From JACMQX01 sp044225675 (GTDB taxonomy: Bacteria; Pseudomonadota; Gammaproteobacteria; Burkholderiales; Burkholderiaceae_C), in NCBI GenBank assembly GCA_044225675.1, contig JBGAIH010000012.1, forward strand, positions 73,552-137,551: a DNA stretch of 64,000 nt. The letters are read 5' to 3'. The position numbers and the translations under genes are program-made. The notes beneath the pieces are model-generated. The model saw only the letters and a list, made by a program, of their open reading frames with translations. It had not been told where the DNA came from and did no database searches. Shown piece after piece: positions 30,937 through 40,787 of the stretch. Within the stretch, counting starts at the first letter, position 1, and each line of letters starts with the position of its first letter.

Positions 30937-31010
30937 GGTGAGCGTCGTTGAGTCACCCAAGCCTGACGAAATCGCCCTGATGGCATTCCGCTGCAACGCT
31001 CCTTGAGTTA
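30937..31010 (-). ncRNA. S-adenosylhomocysteine (SAH) riboswitch in the metH leader
   Basis: On the minus strand the leader has the three conserved SAH-riboswitch blocks in order: GGAGCGUUGCA, UCAGGCUUG and AACGACGCUCA. P1 forms between CUCAAG and CUUGGG, and the pseudoknot between GAGCG and CGCUC. A -10-like TAAAAT (31016-31021) places the RNA start at its first base. The final CGCUCACC can instead pair with GGUGAGC (30894-30900) at the metH ribosome site, so ligand binding would free translation (an ON switch, as known for this class). Confidence 0.92.
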
Positions 31011-31064
31011 CCATGATTTTACCGGCCTTCAGCCCACGGCCCTCATCCAGGCCCCACCCGACCC

Positions 31065-31667
31065 ATGTTTGACAAGATTTTCGGCCTGAAGAAGGGCCAG
31101 GACGCCCCCGAATCGGTGATGCCCGAGGAGCGCATGCGCGCCATCCAGGGCTCCACCAGCGCCGAGCTGGCCGCCGAGATGCTCACGGCGCCGACGGCGC
31201 TCATGCAGCTGACCCATGACGAAGCCCGTGCGGTGGTGAGCTACATGCAGCCGCGCAAGATCGCCGAAGGCACGACCTTCATCAAGGAAGGCGACACCCA
31301 GGAAACCGACTTCATGCTGCTGCTGCTCGACGGTGAAGTCACCATCGAGTCCATCGTCGTGAGCCGCACGGAGCCGATTACGGTGACGGTTCTCGGCCCG
31401 GGCAGCCTTATCGGCGAGATGGGCCTGCTCGACGGCGAGCCGCGCTCGGCCTCCTGCACCACCATCACCGACGTGCGCTGCGCGATCCTCACGCGGGCGG
31501 CGCTGCAGCAGCTGGTGGAAGACGACCCGCGTACCGCCGCCAAGCTGATGATGGCCGTGTCGCTGCGCATCGCCGAGCGCATGCGCGAGAGCGCCGACAA
31601 GCTCAAGCTCTACGCCCAGCTCACGCAGGCGATGCAGCAGGAAATCGAAAAGCTCATGCCGATCTGA
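31065..31667 (+). CDS. Cyclic-nucleotide-binding (CAP_ED) protein without DNA-binding domain
   Basis: 200 residues. A cNMP-binding beta-roll spans about 45-165 (PRKIAEGTTFIKEGD...LDGEVTIE...GSLIGEMGLLDGEPRSASCTT, with the phosphate-binding GEM...RSA cassette). The rest is a C-terminal helix ending at residue 200; there is no Crp/Fnr helix-turn-helix. It may be a cyclic-nucleotide sensor acting by protein contact. It is divergent from the riboswitch-controlled metH, between the two metH genes. Confidence 0.85.
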   Translation: MFDKIFGLKKGQDAPESVMPEERMRAIQGSTSAELAAEMLTAPTALMQLTHDEARAVVSYMQPRKIAEGTTFIKEGDTQETDFMLLLLDGEVTIESIVVSRTEPITVTVLGPGSLIGEMGLLDGEPRSASCTTITDVRCAILTRAALQQLVEDDPRTAAKLMMAVSLRIAERMRESADKLKLYAQLTQAMQQEIEKLMPI

Positions 31668-31778
31668 GCCGGCCGTGGGGCACGGCAGCCGGCGCCTCCT
31701 GTTGGCGCCGTATGTGCCATGGCCTGCGCCCTTGTCTGTTCCTTGATGGCGCGGCTGACGATGCCGCCGCGCCCGGAC

Positions 31779-32825
31779 TCAGGCCGCTTCCTTGTAGAAG
31801 AAGTCCCGCCGCGTCGACCGCGCGGCCTGGGGCTCGACCGCCTCGCGGATGGCCGCGATATGGTCGGGCGTGGTGCCGCAGCAGCCGCCCACGATGTTCA
31901 CCAGCCCCTCGGCGGCGAATTCGCGCAGCAGGCGCGAGGTGTCGGCCGGCGTCTCGTCGAAGCCGGTGTCGCTCATGGGGTTGGGCAGGCCCGCATTGGG
32001 GTAGCAGCTGATGTAGGTGTCGCCGGCCACGCGGGCCAGCTCCTGGATGTAGGGCCGCATCAGCGCGGCGCCCAGCGCGCAGTTCAGGCCCACGGCCAGC
32101 GGCCGCGCGTGGCGAACGCTGTGCCAGAAGGCCGTCACCGTCTGGCCGCTCAGGATGCGGCCGGACGCGTCGGTCACCGTGCCGCTGATGATGAGGGGCA
32201 GGCGCTCGCCCGAATCCGCAAAGAACTCGTCGATGGCAAACAGCGCGGCCTTGGCGTTGAGGGTGTCGAAGATCGTCTCGACCAGCAGGACGTCGGCGCC
32301 GCCTTCGACCAGCCCGGCCACCTGCTCGTAGTACGAGGCACGCAGGGTCTCGAAGTCGACGTTGCGCGCGCCGGGATCGTTCACGTCGGGGCTGATGCTG
32401 GCCGTCTTGGGCGTGGGCCCGAGCGCGCCGGCCACCAGGCGCGGCCGGTCCGGCGTGCTGAACTTGTCGCAGGCCGCGCGGGCCAGGCGCGCCGAAGCCA
32501 CGTTCATCTCGCGCGCCAGGTGCGCCAGGTCGTAGTCGTCCTGGGCCACCGAATTGGCGCCGAAGGTGTTGGTCTCGATCAGGTCGGCGCCGGCCGCGAG
32601 GTAGCCCTCATGGATGTCGCGGATCACGTCCGGGCGGGTCAGGCTGAGCAGCTCGCCGTTGTTCTTGACGTCCTTGGGGTGGTCGCGGAAGCGCTCGCCA
32701 CGGAAGTCCGCCTCCGTCAGCCTGAAGCGCTGGATCATCGTGCCCATCGCCCCGTCGAGGATGGCGATGCGATCGGCCAGAATCGCGGCAAGGGCCTGGC
32801 CTCGGGTGTAGGAGATGGGCTTCAT
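31779..32825 (-). CDS. metH: Methionine synthase, homocysteine-binding module
   Basis: 348 residues, the N-terminal Hcy S-methyltransferase barrel of MetH as a separate protein: ILDGAMGTMIQRF at the start, ETNTFGAN, and the zinc ligands GLNCALG and GGCCGT. It must work with the 28085-30892 product. The leader is very short: TACAAT ends 7 bp before the ATG and no ribosome site is seen, so a leaderless mRNA is likely. It is divergent from the rhodanese gene across 46 bp. Confidence 0.93.
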   Translation of the reverse strand: MKPISYTRGQALAAILADRIAILDGAMGTMIQRFRLTEADFRGERFRDHPKDVKNNGELLSLTRPDVIRDIHEGYLAAGADLIETNTFGANSVAQDDYDLAHLAREMNVASARLARAACDKFSTPDRPRLVAGALGPTPKTASISPDVNDPGARNVDFETLRASYYEQVAGLVEGGADVLLVETIFDTLNAKAALFAIDEFFADSGERLPLIISGTVTDASGRILSGQTVTAFWHSVRHARPLAVGLNCALGAALMRPYIQELARVAGDTYISCYPNAGLPNPMSDTGFDETPADTSRLLREFAAEGLVNIVGGCCGTTPDHIAAIREAVEPQAARSTRRDFFYKEAA

Positions 32826-32871
32826 GGACCGCATTGTAGGAAAGCGCGCATTTCCCGGGACAATAGGGGCC

Positions 32872-33264
32872 ATGAAGAACCTGCTCCCCAAAGAGGCCTG
32901 GGACCTGCTCCAGAAGCAGCCGGACGCGCTGTTCGTGGACGTGCGCATGGAGATCGAGTCGCTGTACGTGGGCCGCCCGCCCGGGGTGGAGAACATTCCC
33001 TGGTACGAGTACCCCGACCTCACGCCCGACCCCGCCCGCTTTGCCGCCGCCGTCGAACGCGAGGCGGGTGACAAGAACCGCACGGTGCTGCTGATCTGCC
33101 GCAGCGGCAAGCGGACGGTGGACGCCGCCCGCGTGCTCGAGGCGGCCGGCTTCACCGACGTGGTGAACGTCCTGCACGGCTTCGAGGGCGAACTCGACGA
33201 GCGCTTCCATCGCTCGACGGTCAATGGCTGGCGCCACGACGGCCTGCCCTGGGAGCAGATGTAG
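32872..33264 (+). CDS. Rhodanese-domain protein
   Basis: 130 residues, a single rhodanese domain. The active-site loop is ICRSGKRT with Cys76, intact for sulfur transfer or a related thiol reaction. The ATG at 32872 is preceded by AGGGGCC, too close for a normal ribosome site, and by GACAAT 7 bp upstream, suggesting a leaderless start. It is divergent from the metH homocysteine module, so a sulfur-metabolism link is possible. Confidence 0.85.
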   Translation: MKNLLPKEAWDLLQKQPDALFVDVRMEIESLYVGRPPGVENIPWYEYPDLTPDPARFAAAVEREAGDKNRTVLLICRSGKRTVDAARVLEAAGFTDVVNVLHGFEGELDERFHRSTVNGWRHDGLPWEQM

Positions 33265-33329
33265 CCGGCCTTGCCAGCCGGCGTTGAACGCACGCCGGGC
33301 ACGCCCGTCGCGCAGCCCCCATCCCTCCC

Positions 33330-35243
<1,914 letters not shown>

Positions 35244-35295
35244 GCGCTGGGACGTGGCACCCGGCGCGGGAGCGCTCAGAGGCCCTCAGAGCCGC

Positions 35296-36261
35296 TTAAA
35301 GGCCCTGGTTCGAGAACGCCCTCTCGGCCGCCCGCGCCACCGCCCGGCGCAGCCACTGGTGGCCGCTCTGGTGCTGCAGGCGGCGATGCCACAGCGAATC
35401 CACGTGGACGACCGGCACTTCGAACGGCAGCTCCCGCAGGACCAGCTCGTCGGCAATGCCGGTCACGCGCACGAAGTGCCGGGGCAGCACCGTGAGCAGA
35501 TTGGAGTTGGCGACCACGCGCCCCGCAGTGAAGAACTGGTTGACGGTGAGCACCACCCGGCGCTGCCGCCCCAGCGACACCAGCGCCTCGTCGATGAATC
35601 CGAAAGGCCGTCCCGAGAAGCTCACGAGCAGATGCCGCGCTGAGCAGAACCGGTTCAATGAGAACGGGCCGCTGGCCATTGGATGGTCGCGCCGCATCAC
35701 GCAGACGTACTGGCCGTCGTACATGCGTTCGTGGTCGAAGGGCACGGCCTCGCCCGACTGGGTGCGGGCCGTCAGGTCGGCCAGCACGGCCGGAAAGTAG
35801 CCGATGGCGAGGTCGGCCGCGCCTTCGTCGAGCAGGCGCCGCGGATCGCGGGTGGTCAGCGGCACGACCCGGATCGAGACGCCCGGCGCCTCGCGCTCGA
35901 TGATGTCCACCACGCCGGGAATGATTTCCGCGGCCGTCGCGTCGGCCATCGTCAGTACGAAGGTGGTGTTGGCCTGGGCGGGATCGAAGGCGCTCGGCGC
36001 CAGCGACTCCTGCAGCTGCCGCAGCGCGTCGCGCACGCTCGGCCACAGCGCGAGCGCGCGTGGCGTGGGCTCGACGCCCTGGCCGCTGCGGCGCATCAGC
36101 TCGTCGCCCAGGGTCTCCCGCAGGCGCCGCATGGCATTGCTCACGGCGGGCTGCGTCATGGCGAGGTTGCGCGCCGCACGCGTCAGACTGCGCTCGGCCA
36201 TCACTTCGTCAAAGATGCGCAGCAGGTTCAGGTCGAAGGTGCGGAAATTGGGCGTGGTCAT
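35296..36261 (-). CDS. LysR-family transcriptional regulator
   Basis: 321 residues from the ATG at 36261. The winged-helix region is DLNLLRIFDEVMAERSLTRAARNLAMTQPAVSNAMRRLRETLGDELMRR, then the effector domain. A longer start at 36318 would reach into the control region. An inverted repeat CATTCA-N9-TGAATG (36309-36329) sits just upstream and may be its site. It is divergent from the small membrane protein at 36418. Target and ligand are unknown. Confidence 0.9.
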   Translation of the reverse strand: MTTPNFRTFDLNLLRIFDEVMAERSLTRAARNLAMTQPAVSNAMRRLRETLGDELMRRSGQGVEPTPRALALWPSVRDALRQLQESLAPSAFDPAQANTTFVLTMADATAAEIIPGVVDIIEREAPGVSIRVVPLTTRDPRRLLDEGAADLAIGYFPAVLADLTARTQSGEAVPFDHERMYDGQYVCVMRRDHPMASGPFSLNRFCSARHLLVSFSGRPFGFIDEALVSLGRQRRVVLTVNQFFTAGRVVANSNLLTVLPRHFVRVTGIADELVLRELPFEVPVVHVDSLWHRRLQHQSGHQWLRRAVARAAERAFSNQGL

Positions 36262-36308
36262 TGCTTGGAGCCGCAGGGGGCGGGGGCGGACCCCGGAATC
36301 GGGGACAT

Positions 36309-36329
36309 CATTCATCACCGTAGTGAATG
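36309..36329. promoter_or_regulatory. Inverted repeat in the LysR/membrane-protein divergent region
   Basis: CATTCA, 9 bp, TGAATG, followed by an AT-rich stretch to about 36385 that probably holds both promoters. It is a plausible LysR-type operator. Confidence 0.45.
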
Positions 36330-36417
36330 ATATCTATCACAAATATAAAGTTGAATCGCATTAGTGAAAACCCTATTATTCGTTCACGCGTCAGGCTGAT
36401 TCGCCAGGAATGACGCG

Positions 36418-36951
36418 ATGAAGGACATCACCATGACCAGCTTTGTTCAACCGCACTTCCGGACCACCCATCCCGGCGTGGAGCGTTTCGAGACCGCCAT
36501 GGGCGCGGCAAAGCAGATCCGCCAGGGCTTCGACAGCACCCGTGGCCTGGCCGCCATGCTGCTGGCCGCCATCGTGGCCGCCATGCTCGTGGTGGCGGAT
36601 CAGGTGGTCGACTCCTGGGCCGACGGCAATCTGCTGTTCGCCTGGATCATGCTGTGGGTCGTCGCCTTCGCCGCGCTTGCACTGTTCGCCGGCACGGCCC
36701 GCAGCCTGGCTGGCCGTGTCGTGGCCTCGCTCGACGCCTGGTCACAGCGCGTCGCCCAGGCCCGGGCCGACGAGCGCCTCTGGGCCATCGCCCAGACCGA
36801 CCCGCGCGTGATGGCGGACCTGCGCTCGGCGCTGACGCGCAATGAAGTGGACGCACCGGCCGCGCCGGCCCGTGCCATCCAGGCCGATGCCAGTGAAATG
36901 CCCTTCGTGGCCATCGCCCCGGCCGCGCGCAAGTACCACCCTTACTACTGA
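36418..36951 (+). CDS. Predicted two-helix membrane protein, function unknown
   Basis: 177 residues. Two hydrophobic helices (about 44-61, LAAMLLAAIVAAMLVVAD, and 72-92, LLFAWIMLWVVAFAALALFAG) are followed by a cytoplasmic amphipathic region with ADERLWAIAQTDPRVMADLRSALTR and an Ala/Pro tail. I do not recognise the family. A second ATG at 36433 has a better-spaced AAGGA and may be the true start. It is divergent from LysR and ends before a strong terminator at 37021. Confidence 0.7.
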   Translation: MKDITMTSFVQPHFRTTHPGVERFETAMGAAKQIRQGFDSTRGLAAMLLAAIVAAMLVVADQVVDSWADGNLLFAWIMLWVVAFAALALFAGTARSLAGRVVASLDAWSQRVAQARADERLWAIAQTDPRVMADLRSALTRNEVDAPAAPARAIQADASEMPFVAIAPAARKYHPYY

Positions 36952-37020
36952 GTGGCAGAGGGCGCTTATGCGTCCCCTGTCCAGCTCATCCGGCTCCGCG
37001 CCGGCCTGCCAAAGCAAAAG

Positions 37021-37043
37021 GCCACCGCATGCGGTGGCTTTTT
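37021..37043 (+). terminator. Intrinsic terminator, first copy
   Basis: GCCACCGC-AT-GCGGTGGC (37021-37038) then TTTTT. The surrounding sequence closely resembles the terminator at 38063-38093. Confidence 0.9.
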
Positions 37044-37128
37044 AGCTTCGGCGCAGATGGCTAGACTGGGTACATGTTCTTGTGCACGGTCTCGAAATGT
37101 TGGAGTCTTTCCATTGAGCGCCCTTTCC

Positions 37129-37659
37129 ATGTATGAAAGGGTTCTGGGCGACGACTACGCAAGGCTTCCCTCAGCCGTGCAGAGGTTTCACCGCTTGCGC
37201 GGTTCCACCGTCCTTCATGGCTGGGTGGAGACTCAAGCCCCTCCAACATTTGCAGCCAAGGCATTGGCTGCATGCCTCGGTACGCCGCGCAGCACTTGCA
37301 GCGGCCCGATTCGATTCGAATTGACCTCGGGGCCCGAAAGCGAGACGTGGACACGCCGCTTCCCTGCCCGAACCATGACTTCGTCCATGCAGCGGGTCGA
37401 TGACCGTGTAGAGGAACATTTGGGTGCTGCCCGACTGACATTCAACCTGCTTGCATCCGAGGACGAACTGAGCATGCGACTTGAGAAAATGCGGTTCTTC
37501 GGTGTGCCCTGTCCCACATGGCTCATGCCCCGGATCGTTGCCGAGGAAAGTGGCGAAGGTGGTCGCATTCACTTCCTCGTCACGGCCGAGGTTCCGTTCG
37601 TGGGGAGCGTCGTCAGCTACCGAGGCTACCTGGAACTCAGCATGCGGGAGGCCACTTGA
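37129..37659 (+). CDS. DUF4166-domain protein
   Basis: 176 residues matching DUF4166: MYERVLGDDYARLPSAVQRFHRLRG, CSGPIRFELTSGPESETWTRRFPARTM, FFGVPCPTWLMPRIVAEE. No enzyme motif is evident. The ATG at 37129 fits the family start; an in-frame TTG at 37114 is an alternative. Base composition is visibly less GC-rich and codon use less biased than in neighbours, suggesting a transferred cassette. Its stop overlaps the next start by 4 bp (TTGA). Confidence 0.8.
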   Translation: MYERVLGDDYARLPSAVQRFHRLRGSTVLHGWVETQAPPTFAAKALAACLGTPRSTCSGPIRFELTSGPESETWTRRFPARTMTSSMQRVDDRVEEHLGAARLTFNLLASEDELSMRLEKMRFFGVPCPTWLMPRIVAEESGEGGRIHFLVTAEVPFVGSVVSYRGYLELSMREAT

Positions 37660-38045
37660 TTGTTGTGTTCGATGCACAGTGTCTGCTGTGCAACGGCTGG
37701 GTCCAGTTTCTGTTGCGCCATGACCGGAACGCGACCCTCAGGTTCGCTTCGATTCAGGGCGAGGCGGGGCGACGGCTGTTGTCTGCGCAGGGGCTTGATG
37801 TGGATGGCCTGCAAACGCTCCTGCTTGTCGATGGGGCCAGGGCATGGCAGCACACCGCAGCCATCTTCCGCGTGCTGGGAGCCCTTGGGTGGCCTTGGCG
37901 ATTGGCATGGATCGGTTGGTTGGTGCCCTCGTTCATTCGAGACCCGCTCTATCGCCTGGTGGCACGAAACCGCTACCGAGTATTCGGCCGAACGGACACC
38001 TGCCTGCTTCCCACAGCAGCCCAAAAAACTCGATTCCTCGACTGA
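37656..38045 (+). CDS. DCC-family (DUF393) thiol-disulfide oxidoreductase-like protein
   Basis: 129 residues, starting with TTG within the previous stop. The DxxCxxC motif that names the family is FDAQCLLC (Cys9, Cys12), followed by VQFLLRHDRNATLRFASIQGEAGRRLL and a conserved C-terminal YRLVARNRYRVFGRTDTC. It has a thioredoxin-like fold but its redox role is unproven. It forms a pair with DUF4166 and has the same lower GC. Confidence 0.85.
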   Translation: MIVVFDAQCLLCNGWVQFLLRHDRNATLRFASIQGEAGRRLLSAQGLDVDGLQTLLLVDGARAWQHTAAIFRVLGALGWPWRLAWIGWLVPSFIRDPLYRLVARNRYRVFGRTDTCLLPTAAQKTRFLD

Positions 38046-38062
38046 GAAGCCTTGGTTGCCAA

Positions 38063-38093
38063 GCAAAAAGCCGCCGGATGCGGTGGCTTTTGC
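38063..38093. terminator. Bidirectional intrinsic terminator, second copy
   Basis: GCAAAAAGCCGCCG (38063-38076), GATG loop, CGGTGGCTTTTGC (38081-38093). It serves the DCC gene and the convergent pckG, and nearly repeats the terminator at 37021. Confidence 0.9.
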
Positions 38094-38129
38094 TTTGACA
38101 GGCCATCCTGGCCCGCAACCCGATTCGCG

Positions 38130-39980
38130 TCAGGCCGCCAAACGCTGCTCGATGCGGCTCTTGGTTTCTTCCAGCGCCTTGGGCAGGTGGTACTCGAGTT
38201 GCTTGAACAGCTCGGCATGCAGCTCCAGCTCCTTCTGCCAGGCGGCCTTGTCGATGCTGGTGACCGTGCGGAACTGCTCGGCGCTGAAGTTCAGGCCCGT
38301 CCAGTTGAGTTCCTCATAAGCCGGGCTCACGCCGAAGACGTGTTCGCTGCCCTGCGCCTTGCCCTCGATGCGGTCGATCATCCATTTGAGCACGCGCATG
38401 TTCTCGCCGTAGCCTGGCCAGACGAACTTGCCGTCTTCGCCCTTGCGGAACCAGTTGGTCGTGTATATGCGCGGCAGCGTGGCGCCCGCGGCAGCGAGCT
38501 TGGCGCCGAGGTCGAGCCAGTGCTGGAAGTAGTCGCTCATGTTGTAGCCCATGAAGGGCAGCATGGCAAACGGATCGCGGCGCACCACGCCCTGCTGGCC
38601 GGCGGCGGCAGCGGTGGTCTCGGAGCCCATGGTGGCGGCCATGTAGACGCCTTCGGTCCAGTTGCGGGCTTCGGTCACCAGCGGCACCGTCGTGGAGCGA
38701 CGGCCGCCGAAGATGAAGGCGTCGATCTTCACGCCCTTGGGGTCGTCCCAGGCGCTGTCGAGCGCAGGGTTGTTCACGGCCGAGACGGTGAAGCGGGCGT
38801 TGGGGTGAGCGGCCTTGGCACCGGTCTCCTTGGCGATCTGGGGCGTCCAGTCCTTGCCCTGCCAGTCGATGGCGTGGGCCGGAGCATCGCCCATGCCTTC
38901 CCACCAGACGTCGCCGTCATCGGTCAGTGCCACATTGGTGAAGATGACGTTCTTGTCGAGGCTGGCCATGCAGTTGGGGTTGGTCAGCGTGTTGGTGCCG
39001 GGCGCGACGCCGAAGTAACCCGCTTCGGGGTTGATGGCGCGCAGGCTGCCGTCGGCCTGAGGTTTGATCCAGGCAATGTCGTCGCCGATGGTGGTGACCT
39101 TCCATCCGTCGAAGCCCTTGGGCGGGATCAGCATGGCGAAATTGGTCTTGCCGCAGGCGCTCGGGAAGGCGGCCGCCACGTGGTATTTCTTGCCCTCGGG
39201 ATTGGTCACGCCCAGGATCAGCATGTGCTCGGCCAGCCAGCCTTCGTCACGGCCCATGGTCGAGGCGATGCGCAGCGCGAAGCACTTCTTGCCCAGCAGC
39301 GCGTTGCCGCCGTAACCGGAGCCGTAGCTCCAGATCTCGCGGGTCTCGGGGTAGTGGACGATGTACTTGGTCTTGTTGCAGGGCCACTTCACGTCGGCCT
39401 GCCCGGCTGCCAGCGGTGCGCCGACGGTGTGAACGCAGGGCACGAACTCGCCTTCCACGCCCAGCACGTCATACACGGCCTTGCCCATGCGCGTCATGAT
39501 GCGCATGTTGACGGCCACATAGGCGCTGTCGGACAGCTCGATACCGATGTGGGCGATCGGTGAACCCAGCGGGCCCATCGAGAACGGCACCACGTACATG
39601 GTGCGGCCCTTCATGCAGCCGTCGAACAGCGGCTGCAGCGTGGCGCGCATCTCGGCCGGCGCCATCCAGTTGTTGGTCGGGCCGGCGTCTTCCTTGCGGG
39701 CCGAGCAGATGAAGGTGCGGTCTTCCACGCGGGCGACGTCGCTCGGGTCCGAGCAGGCGAGGAAGGAGTTGGGGCGCTTGACCGGATCGAGCTTGCGGAA
39801 GGTGCCGGCGTCCACCAGCTGCTGGCAGAGGCGGTCGTACTCTTCCTGGCTGCCATCGCACCAGTAGATGTTGTCAGGCTTGCACAGGGCGGCCATGTCG
39901 GCCACCCAGGCGATCAGCTTCGCATTCTTGACGTAGGCGGGGGCCTGAAGGTTCAGGCCTTGCATCACGGGAGAGTTCAT
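38130..39980 (-). CDS. pckG: Phosphoenolpyruvate carboxykinase (GTP)
   Basis: 616 residues, full length for the GTP-dependent class. The P-loop with the catalytic cysteine is FPSACGKTN; further marks are the metal-site DDIAWIKP, NPEAGYFGVAPGTN and FIFGGRRSTTVPLV. It converts oxaloacetate to phosphoenolpyruvate at the start of gluconeogenesis. A long structured leader precedes the ATG, which has AGGAG in front (CTCAGGAGCC). Confidence 0.97.
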   Translation of the reverse strand: MNSPVMQGLNLQAPAYVKNAKLIAWVADMAALCKPDNIYWCDGSQEEYDRLCQQLVDAGTFRKLDPVKRPNSFLACSDPSDVARVEDRTFICSARKEDAGPTNNWMAPAEMRATLQPLFDGCMKGRTMYVVPFSMGPLGSPIAHIGIELSDSAYVAVNMRIMTRMGKAVYDVLGVEGEFVPCVHTVGAPLAAGQADVKWPCNKTKYIVHYPETREIWSYGSGYGGNALLGKKCFALRIASTMGRDEGWLAEHMLILGVTNPEGKKYHVAAAFPSACGKTNFAMLIPPKGFDGWKVTTIGDDIAWIKPQADGSLRAINPEAGYFGVAPGTNTLTNPNCMASLDKNVIFTNVALTDDGDVWWEGMGDAPAHAIDWQGKDWTPQIAKETGAKAAHPNARFTVSAVNNPALDSAWDDPKGVKIDAFIFGGRRSTTVPLVTEARNWTEGVYMAATMGSETTAAAAGQQGVVRRDPFAMLPFMGYNMSDYFQHWLDLGAKLAAAGATLPRIYTTNWFRKGEDGKFVWPGYGENMRVLKWMIDRIEGKAQGSEHVFGVSPAYEELNWTGLNFSAEQFRTVTSIDKAAWQKELELHAELFKQLEYHLPKALEETKSRIEQRLAA

Positions 39981-40009
39981 CCAAATGGCTCCTGAGTTTT
40001 GAAAATCGG

Positions 40010-40135
40010 CTTTTCAAAAGACGGGGCAGGGATCGGACAGGCCCGCAGCGGAGGGCAGCGACTCGAGACGCAAGCTGCGCGCTGTCGGGCCAGGGGCCCG
40101 AAGCCGGGTTCCGATCCGCCCCTTCCTTTGAAAAG
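40010..40135 (-). promoter_or_regulatory. Long hairpin in the pckG 5' leader
   Basis: Paired segments: 40010-40018 with 40127-40135 (9 bp), GGGGC 40023-40027 with GCCCC 40118-40122, GATCGGA 40031-40037 with TCCGATC 40110-40116, and an inner GC-rich arm. In the mRNA the base of the stem ends about 30 nt before the ATG. It may be a cis-regulatory RNA; no known class was recognised. Confidence 0.55.
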
Positions 40136-40269
40136 ACGGCTTTGCTTCTCAGTCGGCGGGCGGCTTGCCTGGGTGGGCAACCTCTGTGCGTGAAGGATGT
40201 TTCACTGCGCCGCGGGTCGGCTGGGATGACGATTTTATGAAGCGACCCGCGAGTTACACCGCCATTACG

Positions 40270-40306
40270 TGCAAATTTCATGCAAAACATGCATGACTTT
40301 ATGCAT
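40270..40306. repeat. Four phased TGCA cores upstream of pckG
   Basis: TGCA occurs at 40270, 40281, 40290 and 40302, the last two as ATGCAT. Spacings of 9-12 bp are close to one helical turn, as in a cooperative operator. Confidence 0.4.
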
Positions 40307-40360
40307 GGGAATCAGGGGGCTCTGCGTCTTCCGCCGCGTTTGCCGACCCCCAACGAACAC

Positions 40361-40387
40361 GGCCGCCGCGCTGTTCGCGCGGCGGCC
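40361..40387. terminator. Perfect 11-bp hairpin downstream of the small membrane protein
   Basis: GGCCGCCGCGC, TGTTC loop, GCGCGGCGGCC. With a second hairpin at 40421-40446 (GCCCCGGCA/TGCCGGGGC) it probably ends the minus-strand transcript from 40614. Neither has a T-run. Confidence 0.4.
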
Positions 40388-40476
40388 TTGAGGCAGGATT
40401 CGGCAGGATTTAGTTCTGAGGCCCCGGCAAGAGACTCTGCCGGGGCGTGCGGCCGAAGCCGCTGCGTCGGAGACCG

Positions 40477-40614
40477 TCAGGCCATGTAGACGGCGATGAA
40501 GGCCAGCAGAAGCATCAGCACGCCGCCAGCGATCGGCAGGACGATCGGCATCAGGGGAACGATGGCCTCGACGGCATCTTGCTCGACGTGGGCGTCATGT
40601 TGGGGCGTGGACAT
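40477..40614 (-). CDS. Small single-helix membrane protein (45 aa)
   Basis: 45 residues: a short acidic N-terminus (MSTPQHDAHVEQDAVEAIV) and one membrane helix (about 21-43, LMPIVLPIAGGVLMLLLAFIAVY). GAGGAAA precedes the ATG at 40614. No domain is recognised. Confidence 0.65.
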   Translation of the reverse strand: MSTPQHDAHVEQDAVEAIVPLMPIVLPIAGGVLMLLLAFIAVYMA

Positions 40615-40787
40615 GGGGTTTCCTCGGGAATGCGGGTCACGACAGGGAGCCGGCTGCACCTACCGGGGCTCGGGGCTCCATACTTGCTGCGGATTTTAGC
40701 CTCCCGGCCGCGCCCGGGCCGAAAAGCCCTGCATGCTGGCGTCTCTTGCGGGCCTCCGCAGGCGGCGCCGCCTGGCGTCGCGGGCTG

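Larger units (their letters stand above)
39981..40476. other. 496-bp gene-free control region of pckG
   Basis: It holds, from pckG outward: a 126-nt hairpin (40010-40135), four TGCA cores in an AT-rich stretch (40270-40306), and two terminator-like hairpins (40361-40387, 40421-40446). I see no coding sequence. Confidence 0.8.

Noticed and set aside
30893..31064. Cobalamin riboswitch upstream of metH
   Set aside because: No B12 box; the leader instead matches the SAH riboswitch blocks completely.
31065..31667. Crp/Fnr-type transcription factor
   Set aside because: Only the nucleotide-binding roll is present; the chain ends without a helix-turn-helix.
37003..38098. Insertion sequence or integron cassette around DUF4166-DCC
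   Set aside because: No transposase, no terminal inverted repeats and no target duplication; the flanking similarity is explained by two terminators.
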